Below are positions 1-8,435 of a DNA stretch of 64,000 nucleotides, piece after piece. A program made the position numbers and the translations under genes. The notes beneath the pieces were generated by a model. It worked only from the letters and a program-made list of their open reading frames with translations. It was not told where the DNA came from and made no database searches. This stretch comes from Actinoplanes lutulentus (GTDB lineage: Bacteria; Actinomycetota; Actinomycetes; Mycobacteriales; Micromonosporaceae). Numbering within the stretch: position 1 is the first letter of the stretch; each line of letters begins with the position of its first letter. The DNA is taken from assembly GCF_003259845.1 (NCBI RefSeq), contig NZ_QLMJ01000018.1:124001-188000 (forward strand). Direction: 5' to 3'.

Positions 1-497
1 CCACTCCGGTGCAGGTGAGCGCATCCGTGCCGACCGGCACCCGGGTGGTCGCCGACTACGCCCCCGGCGGCACCGCGGCGACGGCCGCCGGCACCGGGTA
101 CTACGCGGTCGCCGCCTCCGCCTGCGCCTCCGGCACCTGGACGTACGCCGCCGGCGCGGTCGCGTCCACCGCCACCGTCGTCTACGTCCCGTGCGCCGTG
201 AACGTCACCACCGACGTGGCGCCGCTGCTGGTCGCCACCGGCACGATCACCGTCGCCACGTCGAAGGTGACCATCGGCAGCAAGACCAGCCCGGCAACGA
301 CCGGCCTGCTCAGCGGCTCCACGTCAACCTCGGCGATCACCATCTCGGGCTCGTACGCGACCGTGTACGGCACCGTCCAGGCCCTGAGCGGCGGCGTCGC
401 CCTGCTCGGGTCGTACAGCGTGTTTCAGTGCGGGATCATCGGCGACACCGTGCAGGTGGGCGGCGCCGACATCACGATCACCGGAACATGCGCGTGA
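1..497 (+). CDS. C-terminal part of an Ala/Thr/Val-rich exported-type protein (5' end outside window)
   Basis: The reading frame is open from the first bases, so the gene starts upstream of the window; the GTG at 9 is only the first possible start inside it. The visible 160 or so residues are rich in Ala, Thr, Val, Ser and Gly, with few charged residues and five cysteines, a composition typical of extracellular beta-rich proteins. No family is recognised. It overlaps the next gene, a prepilin, by 10 bases and so is probably the preceding member of the same pilus or pseudopilus operon. It could be a larger pilin-like subunit or an exported adhesin. I cannot decide without the missing N-terminus. 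Confidence 0.6.
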   Translation, partial: TPVQVSASVPTGTRVVADYAPGGTAATAAGTGYYAVAASACASGTWTYAAGAVASTATVVYVPCAVNVTTDVAPLLVATGTITVATSKVTIGSKTSPATTGLLSGSTSTSAITISGSYATVYGTVQALSGGVALLGSYSVFQCGIIGDTVQVGGADITITGTCA

Positions 498-1090
498 AGC
501 CTTTCCCGGAGAACACAGCGGACGACCGCGGCGTCACGCTCATCGAGCTCGTCGTCGCCATGTCGATCATGGGCTTCTTCACGGCGATCGTCGCCACCGC
601 CGTGGCGCAGATGTACACCACCGCCAACAAGGCCGAGGCCACCCAGGCGTTGCAGAGCCGGCTCAACATCGTCTTCGAGCGCCTGGACGCGGAGATCCGG
701 TACGCCTCGGCGATCAGCAAGGCCGGCACCGGCACCGACGGCGCTGACCAGTACGTCGAATACCTCAACGTCAACGGCAGCACCCAGCTCTGCACCGAGC
801 TGCGGCTGCGCGGCGACATCCTGGCACGCCGCACCTGGACCAGCGGCAACACACCGAGCGGCGGCTGGAGCACCCTGGCCGGCGGGCTCTCCAGCACCAC
901 GCCGTTCACGGTGACCAGCACGGTCGGCGTACGCCAGCAGCTGAAGCTGAGCCTGACCGCCACGCTCGCCGCGGCGGGCCCGGCCGCCGGGAGCCACACC
1001 GCCGAGTTCCTGTTCACGGCGCTCAACTCGGACGCCACCGCGACATCGTCGAACGCGACGGTCTGCTCGGAAGGGCGGGCCGGAACATGA
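488..1090 (+). CDS. Type IV prepilin / pseudopilin-like protein
   Basis: A 200-residue protein with a class III (type IV pilin) signal. A short charged leader ends at Gly15, followed by VTLIELVVAMSIMGFF, so Glu20 sits at position +5 of the mature protein, as a prepilin peptidase substrate requires. The hydrophobic helix spans about residues 16-40. The rest is a Ser/Thr/Ala-rich globular part ending in a Cys near the C-terminus. Subunits of this type are cut and N-methylated at the membrane and polymerise into pili or type II-like pseudopili. The ATG at 488 overlaps the previous stop, and the stop overlaps the next ATG (ATGA), so the three genes are probably co-translated. No pilus ATPase or peptidase gene lies in the window. 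Confidence 0.8.
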   Translation: MRVKPFPENTADDRGVTLIELVVAMSIMGFFTAIVATAVAQMYTTANKAEATQALQSRLNIVFERLDAEIRYASAISKAGTGTDGADQYVEYLNVNGSTQLCTELRLRGDILARRTWTSGNTPSGGWSTLAGGLSSTTPFTVTSTVGVRQQLKLSLTATLAAAGPAAGSHTAEFLFTALNSDATATSSNATVCSEGRAGT

Positions 1091-2577
1091 CGGCTCCCTC
1101 GACAAAAGACCGCGGCTCTCTCCCCATCGCCGTCCTGATCTCCATCCTGGCGCTGTCGATCAGCGGCCTGCTCAGCTCCGCGCTGCTCAGCCAGGTCAAG
1201 GACGTACGCCGGGTGGCCGACCGTGGCATGGCCCTCGGATCCGCCGAGGCCGGGCTCCAGGTGGCCATGGGTCAGATCCGGGCGGCCGTGGACGCCGACG
1301 GCAAGGGCAAACCGTCGGCGCTGCCCTGCGGTTCGATGCAGGGGACGATCTCGTCGGCGGCGGGGAACGCGTACCGGGTCGACATCACGTACCTGAGCGC
1401 GACCGGCGGGCAGCTCACCTGCCCGCCGTTGTACGCCCCGGCGACCGCGACCCTGCGGGCCTGGGACGTCACCGACGGCTCGGCGGGCGGGACCGCGCGG
1501 ACGTCGACGGTGAAGTCCCGCATCCTGGAGGCGACGTACACGTTCCGGGTGCCGAACGCGCAGGTCCCGATGGGGCTGATCCACAACTATCCGGGCGGCG
1601 AGCTCTGCATGGACTCGCTCAAGGATCAGCCGGAGGCCGGCGACGAGGTGTGGATGATGCCGTGCGACTCGCAGCGGCCGCACACCCAGATGTTCGCGTA
1701 CGTGAAAAGCATGGCCCTGACCCATCCGAAGCCGGCGCTCGCCGCAGGCAGCGACATGTGTCTCGACGCGACGAGACCGTCCACCGGCACATCGGTCGTG
1801 GTGACGTTCCAGCCGTGCGTGGTCGCGATCGACGACACCACCACCCAGTCACCACCACGCCAGCTGTGGACGCTGCATGCCAGCCACGCCAGCTTCGCCG
1901 GGACCGACGACGCCCTGACCCTCAACGGCTGGTGCATCAACCTGCAGAACCCGGGCGCCAAACAGAGCCGGCTGATCTACGCGAAGTGCCCGAGCACCGT
2001 CTACAACTCGACGTCGACGATGCAGCCGGAGCCGAGCGTCGGCGCGGGCGCGGCCGGCGAGAGCACCCAGCAGCTGGTGAACTACCAGCAGTTCGGCCGC
2101 TGCATGGACGTCACCGAGGGCAACGTGCTCTACGGCTATCTGATCGCCTGGCCGTGCACCGCGAACCCGGTGCCCGCGAACATCTCCTGGAACCAGCGGT
2201 TCACCCTGCCCACGGTCGTCGACAAGACCACCGGCGGCACCGGCCGGGTCACCGCGACGAAGGGCGTCGTCACGTACTGCCTGCGCAGCCCCCGCTCGGC
2301 GGCGACCGGCCAGTACGTCATCGTGGTCGCCTGCGCCACCTCGATCGCCGCCGAGGTGACCTGGACCCGGTACGTGGCGCACAAGGACACCACGAAGGCG
2401 TACACCGTGGTCGACTCGGCGGGCCTCTGCCTGTACCCGAGCGAGACCGAGCTCTACACCCGCCTCGGCGACAAGATCGGCCGCATCAAGGTCGGCAAAT
2501 GCGACGGCAGCCTGCTCCAGAAGTGGAACGCCATCGTCGCCCCCTCCACCGGACTGTCCAAGATCCAGGAGAAATAG
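1087..2577 (+). CDS. Membrane-anchored pilin-operon protein with six ricin-B-like lectin repeats
   Basis: 496 residues. A hydrophobic helix near residues 10-32 (preceded by RGSLPIAVLIS) is followed by a helical stretch with GSAEAGLQVA, resembling minor pilins of the PilX type but without a clear Gly/Glu+5 prepilin site. From about residue 165 on there are six spaced motifs of the form C-(M/L/I)-(D/N): LCMDS (about 172), MCLDA (223), WCINL (282), RCMDV (337), YCLRS (396) and LCLYP (446). They are 50-60 residues apart and several are followed by Gln/Trp pairs such as LWTL and KWNA. This is the repeat signature of beta-trefoil carbohydrate-binding domains; six repeats would make two trefoils. 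I infer a surface lectin or pilus-tip adhesin. Its start overlaps the prepilin stop. Confidence 0.7.
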   Translation: MTAPSTKDRGSLPIAVLISILALSISGLLSSALLSQVKDVRRVADRGMALGSAEAGLQVAMGQIRAAVDADGKGKPSALPCGSMQGTISSAAGNAYRVDITYLSATGGQLTCPPLYAPATATLRAWDVTDGSAGGTARTSTVKSRILEATYTFRVPNAQVPMGLIHNYPGGELCMDSLKDQPEAGDEVWMMPCDSQRPHTQMFAYVKSMALTHPKPALAAGSDMCLDATRPSTGTSVVVTFQPCVVAIDDTTTQSPPRQLWTLHASHASFAGTDDALTLNGWCINLQNPGAKQSRLIYAKCPSTVYNSTSTMQPEPSVGAGAAGESTQQLVNYQQFGRCMDVTEGNVLYGYLIAWPCTANPVPANISWNQRFTLPTVVDKTTGGTGRVTATKGVVTYCLRSPRSAATGQYVIVVACATSIAAEVTWTRYVAHKDTTKAYTVVDSAGLCLYPSETELYTRLGDKIGRIKVGKCDGSLLQKWNAIVAPSTGLSKIQEK

Positions 2578-2592
2578 CCCAGGAGAAATGGC

Positions 2593-2970
2593 TCAGCCGC
2601 CCGGGCACTGCCGCCCACCACTGATCGGGATGCACCGGGTCACCTCCGGCACGGGCTCCACATTCGACGGCGGCACCGCGCTGCTCGCCACGATCATCCA
2701 CTGCAGGAACAGCAACCCCGCCATCCACCACAGCGACCGCACGAACCGGGCCGTCCACTCCTGGTCGCGCAGCCGCCACGCCACCGCCATCCCGATCAGC
2801 GGAACCGCGATGTTCAGCACCAGCGCCGCGATCAGATAGCGCAGGGTCACCTCACCGTAGTGCGCGGCCTGCGCCGGATCACCGAACTCCGGCGACGACG
2901 CACGCCGGACCCACCCCACGATCAACAAAAACGGTACGCCGTAGAGCCACCCGTAAAAAAGCGGCCTCAT
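2593..2970 (-). CDS. Small membrane protein, unknown function
   Basis: 125 residues from the ATG at 2970, which overlaps the stop of the upstream gene as ATGA; longer in-frame extensions would run inside that gene and are rejected. Three hydrophobic segments can be seen (YGVPFLLIVGWV, YLIAALVLNIAVPLIGMAVAW, SLWWMAGLLFLQWMIVAS), followed by a short C-terminal tail with two cysteines. I recognise no family. Translational coupling to the gene at 2967-3305 suggests that the two products form a small membrane complex. The gene converges on the pilin operon, leaving only 15 bases between the stops. Confidence 0.65.
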   Translation of the reverse strand: MRPLFYGWLYGVPFLLIVGWVRRASSPEFGDPAQAAHYGEVTLRYLIAALVLNIAVPLIGMAVAWRLRDQEWTARFVRSLWWMAGLLFLQWMIVASSAVPPSNVEPVPEVTRCIPISGGRQCPGG

Positions 2971-3305
2971 CGGGCCACCAGCGCGACCAGCGCCATCACG
3001 ATGAACACCACGCTCGCGGCAGCCGCGGCCGCGGTGCCCGCCACCGGCGCGGACAACCCGGACCGGACCATCGGGCGGGAGATCAGCGCACTGATCCCGG
3101 TCATCACCGCGATCGCCGGCACCGCGAGAACCGCGCCGATACCCGCCACTGCGGACGGGGTGAAACACCACGACGTCGCGTCGTCGCAGGTGTGCCCGGT
3201 GTCGGTCTGCCGCAGCCCGAGGAGCAGGGCACCGATCACCGTGACGTACCAGCCGAGCGACACCAGCACGCTCTCCCCGAACGGCTCAGGCGCGGGCTCA
3301 GTCAT
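2967..3305 (-). CDS. Small membrane protein, unknown function
   Basis: 112 residues, starting at ATG 3305 (MTEPAPEPFGES). The frame is open further upstream, but this start gives a normal N-terminus. There are four hydrophobic stretches (SLGWYVTVIGALLLG, SAVAGIGAVLAVPAIAVM, APVAGTAAAAAASVVF, VMALVALVA), with two cysteines in the first loop (HTCDDATSWCFTP) that could form an extracytoplasmic disulfide. Similar four-helix proteins of unknown role are common in actinomycetes. It is the first gene of a two-gene operon with 2593-2970. Confidence 0.65.
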   Translation of the reverse strand: MTEPAPEPFGESVLVSLGWYVTVIGALLLGLRQTDTGHTCDDATSWCFTPSAVAGIGAVLAVPAIAVMTGISALISRPMVRSGLSAPVAGTAAAAAASVVFIVMALVALVAR

Positions 3306-3473
3306 GGTGATCAGTATGCGACGTGCGTGCAAATCCCCTTTAGCCCCCAAGGAATAGTAGGAAATTGAATCCAGGTGACGCCTGGATGAATCCATTTTCG
3401 CAATGCCGCCGGACACTGCTGGCAACGGTCAGAATGTGTCACGCTGTCCGCCCGATCGATCTTGGGAGGCACC

Positions 3474-4577
3474 ATGGCCCGACGCGTGTTCCTGCACGTC
3501 GGCGCCCCGAAAACGGGCAGCACCTACATCCAGAATGTGCTCTGGAACAACCAGGAGACATTGCGCGGCGCCGGTATTCTGATGCCCGGCTGGGCCTGGG
3601 CGCAGGACCAGGCGATGACCGATCTGCGCGAGGTCGAATGGCGCGATCCGCGGGCCAGTTACACCTGGGAACGACTCGCTGCCGAGGTCCGGAAATGGGA
3701 CGGCGACGCGATCGTCACCAACGAGGCTCTCGGTGGCGCCACCGCGGAGCAGGCGGCCCGGGGCGTCGCGGCCTTCGGCTCGGCCGAGGTGCACGTCATC
3801 GTCACCGGACGGGACCTCTGGCGCACCTTCCCGTCGATGTGGCAGCAGAGCGTCCGGGCCCGCAACAAGTGGACCTTCTCGGAGTTCCTGACCGCTGTCG
3901 AGCAGGGCCGGTTCGAGACGTTCTGGGAGATGCACACGCCCAACCGGATGCTGAAGAAGTGGGGCGATCTGGTCCCGCCCGCCCAGCGCCACCTCGTCAC
4001 GGTTCCCGGTCCGGGAGCGCCGCACGACACGCTGTGGCAGCGCTTCGCCGGCATCGCGGGCATCCCGGACGGCCTCTGTGACCTGGAGGACCCGACCGCG
4101 AACCCGTCGCTCGGCGCCGCCGAGATCGAGGTGCTGCGCCGGGTCAACGGCGCGCTCGGCGACCGTTTCCCGCACCGCACGCCGTACCAGCTGGTGGTCC
4201 AGCGGCACCTGGTGAACGCCGTTCTCAAGAACAGTGGCAACGAGGTGCGCTTCGGCGTCGGCCTGGACCGCGCCGGCTGGGTCGCCGAGATGGCCGAGCA
4301 GCAGATCGCGGAGCTGCGCGACTACCCGTGCCACATCGTCGGTGACCTCGACGAGCTGCGCCCGGTGAACATGAAGGAGTCCTCCAGCCCGGACGACCTC
4401 GACGACTCCCGCATCCTGCAGGCCGCCATCGAGACCATCGTCGGCATGCTGGAGCACGCCGACGAGCTGACCCGCCAGCCCAACGTCGACGGCGTCCGCG
4501 CGCTCGACCTGCTCAAGATCCGCGCGACCGGCAAGATCCGCCGCACACTCAAGCGGGTGGCATCGTCCCGACGATGA
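3474..4577 (+). CDS. Sulfotransferase family protein
   Basis: 367 residues. The start is ATG 3474, chosen because GGGAGG lies just upstream; the in-frame TTG at 3462 is less likely. The N-terminus HVGAPKTGSTYIQ is the P-loop-like loop that binds the 5'-phosphosulfate of PAPS in sulfotransferases. A second conserved region near VIVTGRDLWRTFPSMWQQ corresponds to the 3'-phosphate binding strand and helix. The C-terminus is basic (RRTLKRVASSRR). Family knowledge: these cytosolic enzymes move sulfate from PAPS to an alcohol, sugar or lipid. The acceptor cannot be told from sequence. It stands alone between opposing genes, so context gives no pathway. Confidence 0.75.
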   Translation: MARRVFLHVGAPKTGSTYIQNVLWNNQETLRGAGILMPGWAWAQDQAMTDLREVEWRDPRASYTWERLAAEVRKWDGDAIVTNEALGGATAEQAARGVAAFGSAEVHVIVTGRDLWRTFPSMWQQSVRARNKWTFSEFLTAVEQGRFETFWEMHTPNRMLKKWGDLVPPAQRHLVTVPGPGAPHDTLWQRFAGIAGIPDGLCDLEDPTANPSLGAAEIEVLRRVNGALGDRFPHRTPYQLVVQRHLVNAVLKNSGNEVRFGVGLDRAGWVAEMAEQQIAELRDYPCHIVGDLDELRPVNMKESSSPDDLDDSRILQAAIETIVGMLEHADELTRQPNVDGVRALDLLKIRATGKIRRTLKRVASSRR

Positions 4578-4644
4578 CCCGGCGATGATCACGCTCCGGT
4601 TCAGTCCAGGTGACACACCTGCCACCTGAATCGGAGCCACATCG

Positions 4645-6081
4645 ATGGAGCACGTCAACCGCCGGACCGTCCTCGGCATGGCGGGCGCGGCGACGATCGC
4701 CACGACCATCCCCGCCGGACCAGCCCTTGCCAAACCCCGACCCCAACCCCACTTCCTCAAACCCGGAGACCTTGGGTACGCCGAAGAGCTCCGAGTCTTC
4801 AACCTGGTCCAGACCCCGAACCCGGGCCTGGTGGTGGCCGCCAGGACCGCCGGCGACGTCCGCAACGCGGTCCGGTACGCCGCGAGCCACGACGCACCGG
4901 TCGCCGTCCTGGCCACCGGCCACCAGCCGTCCGTCCCGATCGGCCGGGACGCGGTCCTGGTCTCCACGCGGGCCATGCGCGGGGTCACCATCGACGCGAA
5001 ACGCCGGATCGCCCGCGTCGAGGCCGGCGCGCTCTGGCAGGACGTCGTCGACAAGGCGGCCCCGGCCGGGCTGGCCCCGCTCGTCGGCTCCACCGGCATC
5101 GTCGGCGTGGTCGGTTACACCCTGGGCGGCGGCCTGAGCCCCACCCTGGGCCGGCAGTACGGCTGGGCCGCCGACCACGTCCGCCGCATCGACGTGGTGA
5201 CCGCCGACGGCCGGTCGAGCACCGTCACCGCCACGTCCGATCCTGATCTCTTCTTCGGCCTGCGCGGCGGCAAGAGCAACTTCGGCCTGGTGACCGCGAT
5301 CGAGTTCGACCTGTTCCCGGTCACCACGTTCTACGGCGGATCGATCGTGTTCGCGGGCGCCGACGCGGCGAAGTTGCTTCACGCGTACCGTCGCTGGGTT
5401 TTGACCGTGCCGGAGGCGATGTCGTCCTCGGTGGCGCTGATGCACTTCCCGGACCAGGACGGTTTTCCGCCGCCGCTGCGCGGCAAGGCGGTGGCGATGT
5501 TGCGCATCGCCTATGTCGGTGACGCGGCGAAGGGCGCCGCGCTGGTGAAGCCGCTGCGGGAGGTGGCGACGCCGATCATGGACGGGGTGTCCCAGCAGCC
5601 CTACACGGCGTTCGGGGCGATCCACGCCGATCCGGTCGATCCGGTGACCGCTTTTGAACGCACCGGGCTGCTGTCCGAGCTGACCGCGGAGACCGTCGAC
5701 GCGCTCGTCGAGATGGCCGGGCCGGGCGCGCCGTTCCCGATCACCCTGACCGAGGTACGCCATCTCGGCGGCGCCCTGGCCCGCGAACCCGAGGTGCCGA
5801 ACGCGGTCTCCCAGCGGGACGCGGCGTTCACGGTGTTCATGGCGGGCATCACCGGCCCGGACGGTGCTCAGGCGGCCCGGGCGGCGCAGGACGCGATCAT
5901 CAAGCGGCTACGGCCGTGGAGCACGGGTGGGATGTACCTGAACTTCATGAGCGTGGACGAGGCGAGTACCGACGCGGTGCGGCATGCCTACAAGCCCGGG
6001 GTCTACCAGCGGCTGCGCAAGCTCAAGCGCAGGGTGGATCCGTGCAACATGTTCCGGCTGAATCACAACATCCTGCCGTAA
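4645..6081 (+). CDS. Tat-exported FAD-linked oxidoreductase (VAO/BBE type)
   Basis: 478 residues. The N-terminus has a twin-arginine signal (NRRTVLG, residues 5-11) and a likely cleavage site after Ala29, so the enzyme should fold with FAD inside and act outside the membrane. The FAD-binding PCMH domain covers about residues 55-225. It includes LATGHQ, with His93 at the place of the usual flavin-linking histidine, and GYTLGGGLSPTLGRQYG, where bicovalent members carry a cysteine that is absent here. The C-terminal berberine-bridge segment ends in RRVDPCNMFRLNHNI, the usual family ending. The substrate (sugar, alcohol or alkaloid-like) is not predictable. A strong hairpin follows directly. Confidence 0.8.
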   Translation: MEHVNRRTVLGMAGAATIATTIPAGPALAKPRPQPHFLKPGDLGYAEELRVFNLVQTPNPGLVVAARTAGDVRNAVRYAASHDAPVAVLATGHQPSVPIGRDAVLVSTRAMRGVTIDAKRRIARVEAGALWQDVVDKAAPAGLAPLVGSTGIVGVVGYTLGGGLSPTLGRQYGWAADHVRRIDVVTADGRSSTVTATSDPDLFFGLRGGKSNFGLVTAIEFDLFPVTTFYGGSIVFAGADAAKLLHAYRRWVLTVPEAMSSSVALMHFPDQDGFPPPLRGKAVAMLRIAYVGDAAKGAALVKPLREVATPIMDGVSQQPYTAFGAIHADPVDPVTAFERTGLLSELTAETVDALVEMAGPGAPFPITLTEVRHLGGALAREPEVPNAVSQRDAAFTVFMAGITGPDGAQAARAAQDAIIKRLRPWSTGGMYLNFMSVDEASTDAVRHAYKPGVYQRLRKLKRRVDPCNMFRLNHNILP

Positions 6082-6087
6082 GGCACG

Positions 6088-6121
6088 AAAAAGCCGGCCC
6101 GGTGTCCCGGGCCGGCTTTTT
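6088..6121. terminator. Bidirectional rho-independent terminator
   Basis: A perfect 15-bp stem: 6088-6102 (AAAAAGCCGGCCCGG) pairs with 6107-6121, around a 4-base loop. It has A-runs on one flank and T-runs on the other, so it can stop transcription from both sides. It lies between the convergent flavoprotein gene and the transporter operon. Confidence 0.9.
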
Positions 6122-6127
6122 ACAGCG

Positions 6128-7057
6128 TCAGACCAGGCCGTTCTCGGTCAGGAAGGCCTTGGCGACGGTCGCCGTGTCCTTCTTGTCCACCTGGACCTGC
6201 GCGAGGTAGCTCGTCAGGTTCTCGGTGGTCAGCTTCGCCGAGACGGCGTTGAGGGCGCCGGCCACCGTGTCGTTCTTCGCCTCGGTACGGATCAGCGGGA
6301 TGATGTTCTCCGCGAGGTACAGGCTCTTCGGGTCCTCCAGCACGACGAACTTGTTCGTCACGATCGACGAGTCGGTGGAGAAGATGTTCGCCACGTCGAT
6401 CTGGCCGCCCTTGAGCGCGTTCACGGTCAGCGGGCCACCGGCGTCGAGCGGCTTGAACTCCTTGAACTCGACTCCGTAGACCTCCTTGAGACCCTTCAGG
6501 CCCTGGTAACGCTCGCCCCACTCGGGACCGGCGCCGATCGTGAGCTGACCCGCGACCGCCTTGAGGTCCTCGATCGTCTTGAGGCTGTGCTTCGCGGCGG
6601 TCTCCGCGGTGACCGTCAGGGTGTCCTTGTCCTCGGCGGTGGACTGCTCCAGCACCTCGGTGCCGGCCGGCAGGACCTTCTTGAGCGCGCCGAGCACGTC
6701 TTCCGGCTTGCTGACGCCCTCGGGCGCGCCACCGGTGGACAGGGCGGCGAGCAGCGCGCCGTTGTACTCCGGCAGCAGGTCGATCGAGCCGTCGTTGAGC
6801 GCCTTCAGGTACAGCTCACGCGCGCCGATGTTGAACGAGCGCTTGACCTCGACGCCCTTGGACTCCAGGGCCTGCGAGTAGATCTCGGCGAGCAGCTCGC
6901 TCTCGGCGAAGTTCGCCGAGCCGACGGTGACGGCCCCACCGGAGGACGCGGCCCCGGTCTCCTGGGCGAGCGGGTCCTCGTCCGCGCCACAGGCAGCGAG
7001 CGAGAGAGCGAGGGCGATGCCGGTGACGGCGGCGCCGACCATTCTTATGCGGGACAT
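6128..7057 (-). CDS. ABC transporter substrate-binding lipoprotein, OpuC/ProX/EgtU family
   Basis: 309 residues with a lipoprotein signal ending in LAAC (Cys23), so it is anchored outside the membrane. The mature part begins with the family pattern GAVTVGSANFAESELLAEIYSQALES and contains IDLLPEYNG, the conserved segment of quaternary-amine binding proteins (glycine betaine, choline, carnitine and, in the EgtU branch, ergothioneine). GGAAGG upstream of ATG 7057 is a good ribosome site. It is the last gene of the operon ATPase-permease-permease-binding protein. Exact ligand unknown. The divergent lyase at 9553 makes a catabolic substrate more likely than osmoprotection alone. Confidence 0.85.
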   Translation of the reverse strand: MSRIRMVGAAVTGIALALSLAACGADEDPLAQETGAASSGGAVTVGSANFAESELLAEIYSQALESKGVEVKRSFNIGARELYLKALNDGSIDLLPEYNGALLAALSTGGAPEGVSKPEDVLGALKKVLPAGTEVLEQSTAEDKDTLTVTAETAAKHSLKTIEDLKAVAGQLTIGAGPEWGERYQGLKGLKEVYGVEFKEFKPLDAGGPLTVNALKGGQIDVANIFSTDSSIVTNKFVVLEDPKSLYLAENIIPLIRTEAKNDTVAGALNAVSAKLTTENLTSYLAQVQVDKKDTATVAKAFLTENGLV

Positions 7058-7101
7058 CAGGAACCTTCCATTGGTGGACGTGTTTCAGGTGGTGGTGTTC
7101 T

Positions 7102-7785
7102 TCAGGTGGCGGCTGTGGCGCGCCGGACGCGCCGCCCGGACAGGCCGGGTGAGACGACCCAGCGCTGCACGAGCGCCAGAATCAGATCCAGTGCGACGGC
7201 GAGCACGGCGACGACGACGGCGCCGGCCAGGACACGGGAGTAGTCGTTGACGGCCAGGCCGTCGATGAGCAGGCGGCCGAGGCCACCGAGGCCGACCGAT
7301 GCGGCCACGGTCGCGGTGGCGATCACCTGGAGGGCCGCGCTGCGAAACCCGCCCATGATCACCGGCAGGGCCATCGGGAACTCGACCCGGAACAGCACCT
7401 GCAGCGGACGCATGCCCATGCCCTTTGCCGCGTCGACCACACCGTGGTCGACGGCGCGCATCCCGGCGTACGTCGAGGTGAGGATCGGCGGGACGACCAG
7501 CACGGTCAGCGCGATCAGCACCGGCAGCAGGCCCAGCCCGAGCAGGGTGACCATCAGCATCAGCAGGCCCAGGGTGGGCAGCGACCGGCCCGCGTTGCCT
7601 GCGTTGATCGCCAGGAACGAGCCCCGGCCGGTATGCCCGATGTACAGCCCGACCGGCAGTGCGATGATCACGCCGAGCAGCAGGCCGAGGGCCGAATAGC
7701 CCAGGTGGGACAGGATCAGCTGCGGGAAACCGCCCGGCACGCCGAGCTCCCAGTGCTCCGGGTCGAAAAGGTACGAGAAGTTCAC
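7102..7785 (-). CDS. ABC transporter permease, OpuCB/OpuCD type (second permease)
   Basis: 227 residues from GTG 7785, which overlaps the stop of the upstream permease (GTGA) and has GAGGTGG at a fitting distance. Five to six transmembrane helices are visible (LGYSALGLLLGVIIALPVG, LGLLMLMVTLLGLGLLPVLIALTVLVVPPIL, and others). The cytoplasmic EAA-like loop that docks on the ATPase is VDAAKGMGMRPLQVLFRVEFPMALP. It forms the membrane channel together with 7782-8435. The longer reading frame running upstream to 8274 lies inside the neighbouring permease and is not used. Confidence 0.85.
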   Translation of the reverse strand: MNFSYLFDPEHWELGVPGGFPQLILSHLGYSALGLLLGVIIALPVGLYIGHTGRGSFLAINAGNAGRSLPTLGLLMLMVTLLGLGLLPVLIALTVLVVPPILTSTYAGMRAVDHGVVDAAKGMGMRPLQVLFRVEFPMALPVIMGGFRSAALQVIATATVAASVGLGGLGRLLIDGLAVNDYSRVLAGAVVVAVLAVALDLILALVQRWVVSPGLSGRRVRRATAAT

Positions 7786-8435
7786 GCCGCGCCACCTCGC
7801 TGGAACCGGGCCCACGGAGTGACCGCCCGCTGGATGAGCACGATGACCAGGTCGGCGATGCCGGCGAGCAGCACCGACAGGATGATGCCGACCAGGATGG
7901 GCTCCAGGTAGAACAGCTGGAATCCGCGGGTGAACAGCTGGCCGAGGCCGCCGACACCGATCAGGGCGCCGACGCTGACCAGGCTGATGTTGGCGACCGT
8001 CGCGACCCGCAGGCCGGCCAGGATGACCGGGAGCGCCACCGGCAGCTCGACATTGATCAGCCGGCCGAACCGGCGGTAACCCATCGCCGTCGCGGCCTGG
8101 GTGATCAGCGGATCGACCGAGCGCAAGCCGTCCGCGACCGTCCGCGCCAGCAGCGCCACCGTGTAGATGGTCAGCGCCACCACGATGTTGATCGGCGAGA
8201 GCACCTTGGTGCCGAGCAGCACCGGCAGGAAGACGAAAAGCGCCAGCGACGGGATCGAGTACAGCACGCCGCACACGTTGACCAGCGGGTGGTAGAGCCA
8301 GGTGAAACGCACCGCCAGGTACCCGACCGGCAGCGCGATCGCGAACCCGAGCAGCACCGGCAGCAGCGCCAGCCAGACGTGCTGCTGCAGAGCGGTCAGC
8401 ACGACCTCGTAGTTGTTCTGCAGGTATTGGATCAA
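7782..8435 (-). CDS. ABC transporter permease, OpuC type (first permease)
   Basis: 217 residues. The best start is TTG 8435, which overlaps the ATPase stop as TTGA and has GGAG about 12 bases upstream; earlier codons would lie within the ATPase gene. It shows the same fold as its neighbour, with helices such as VWLALLPVLLGFAIALPVGYLAV and LALFVFLPVLLG, and the docking loop TQAATAMGYRRFGRLINVELPVALP. Two different permeases fed by one ATPase is typical of OpuC-type importers. Translational coupling on both sides shows that the four components are made together. Confidence 0.85.
   Translation of the reverse strand: MIQYLQNNYEVVLTALQQHVWLALLPVLLGFAIALPVGYLAVRFTWLYHPLVNVCGVLYSIPSLALFVFLPVLLGTKVLSPINIVVALTIYTVALLARTVADGLRSVDPLITQAATAMGYRRFGRLINVELPVALPVILAGLRVATVANISLVSVGALIGVGGLGQLFTRGFQLFYLEPILVGIILSVLLAGIADLVIVLIQRAVTPWARFQRGGAA

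Noticed and set aside
3429..5099. Minus-strand frame opposite the sulfotransferase and flavoprotein genes
   Set aside because: The plus-strand genes have clear motifs and ribosome sites; the minus frame has no recognisable motif.
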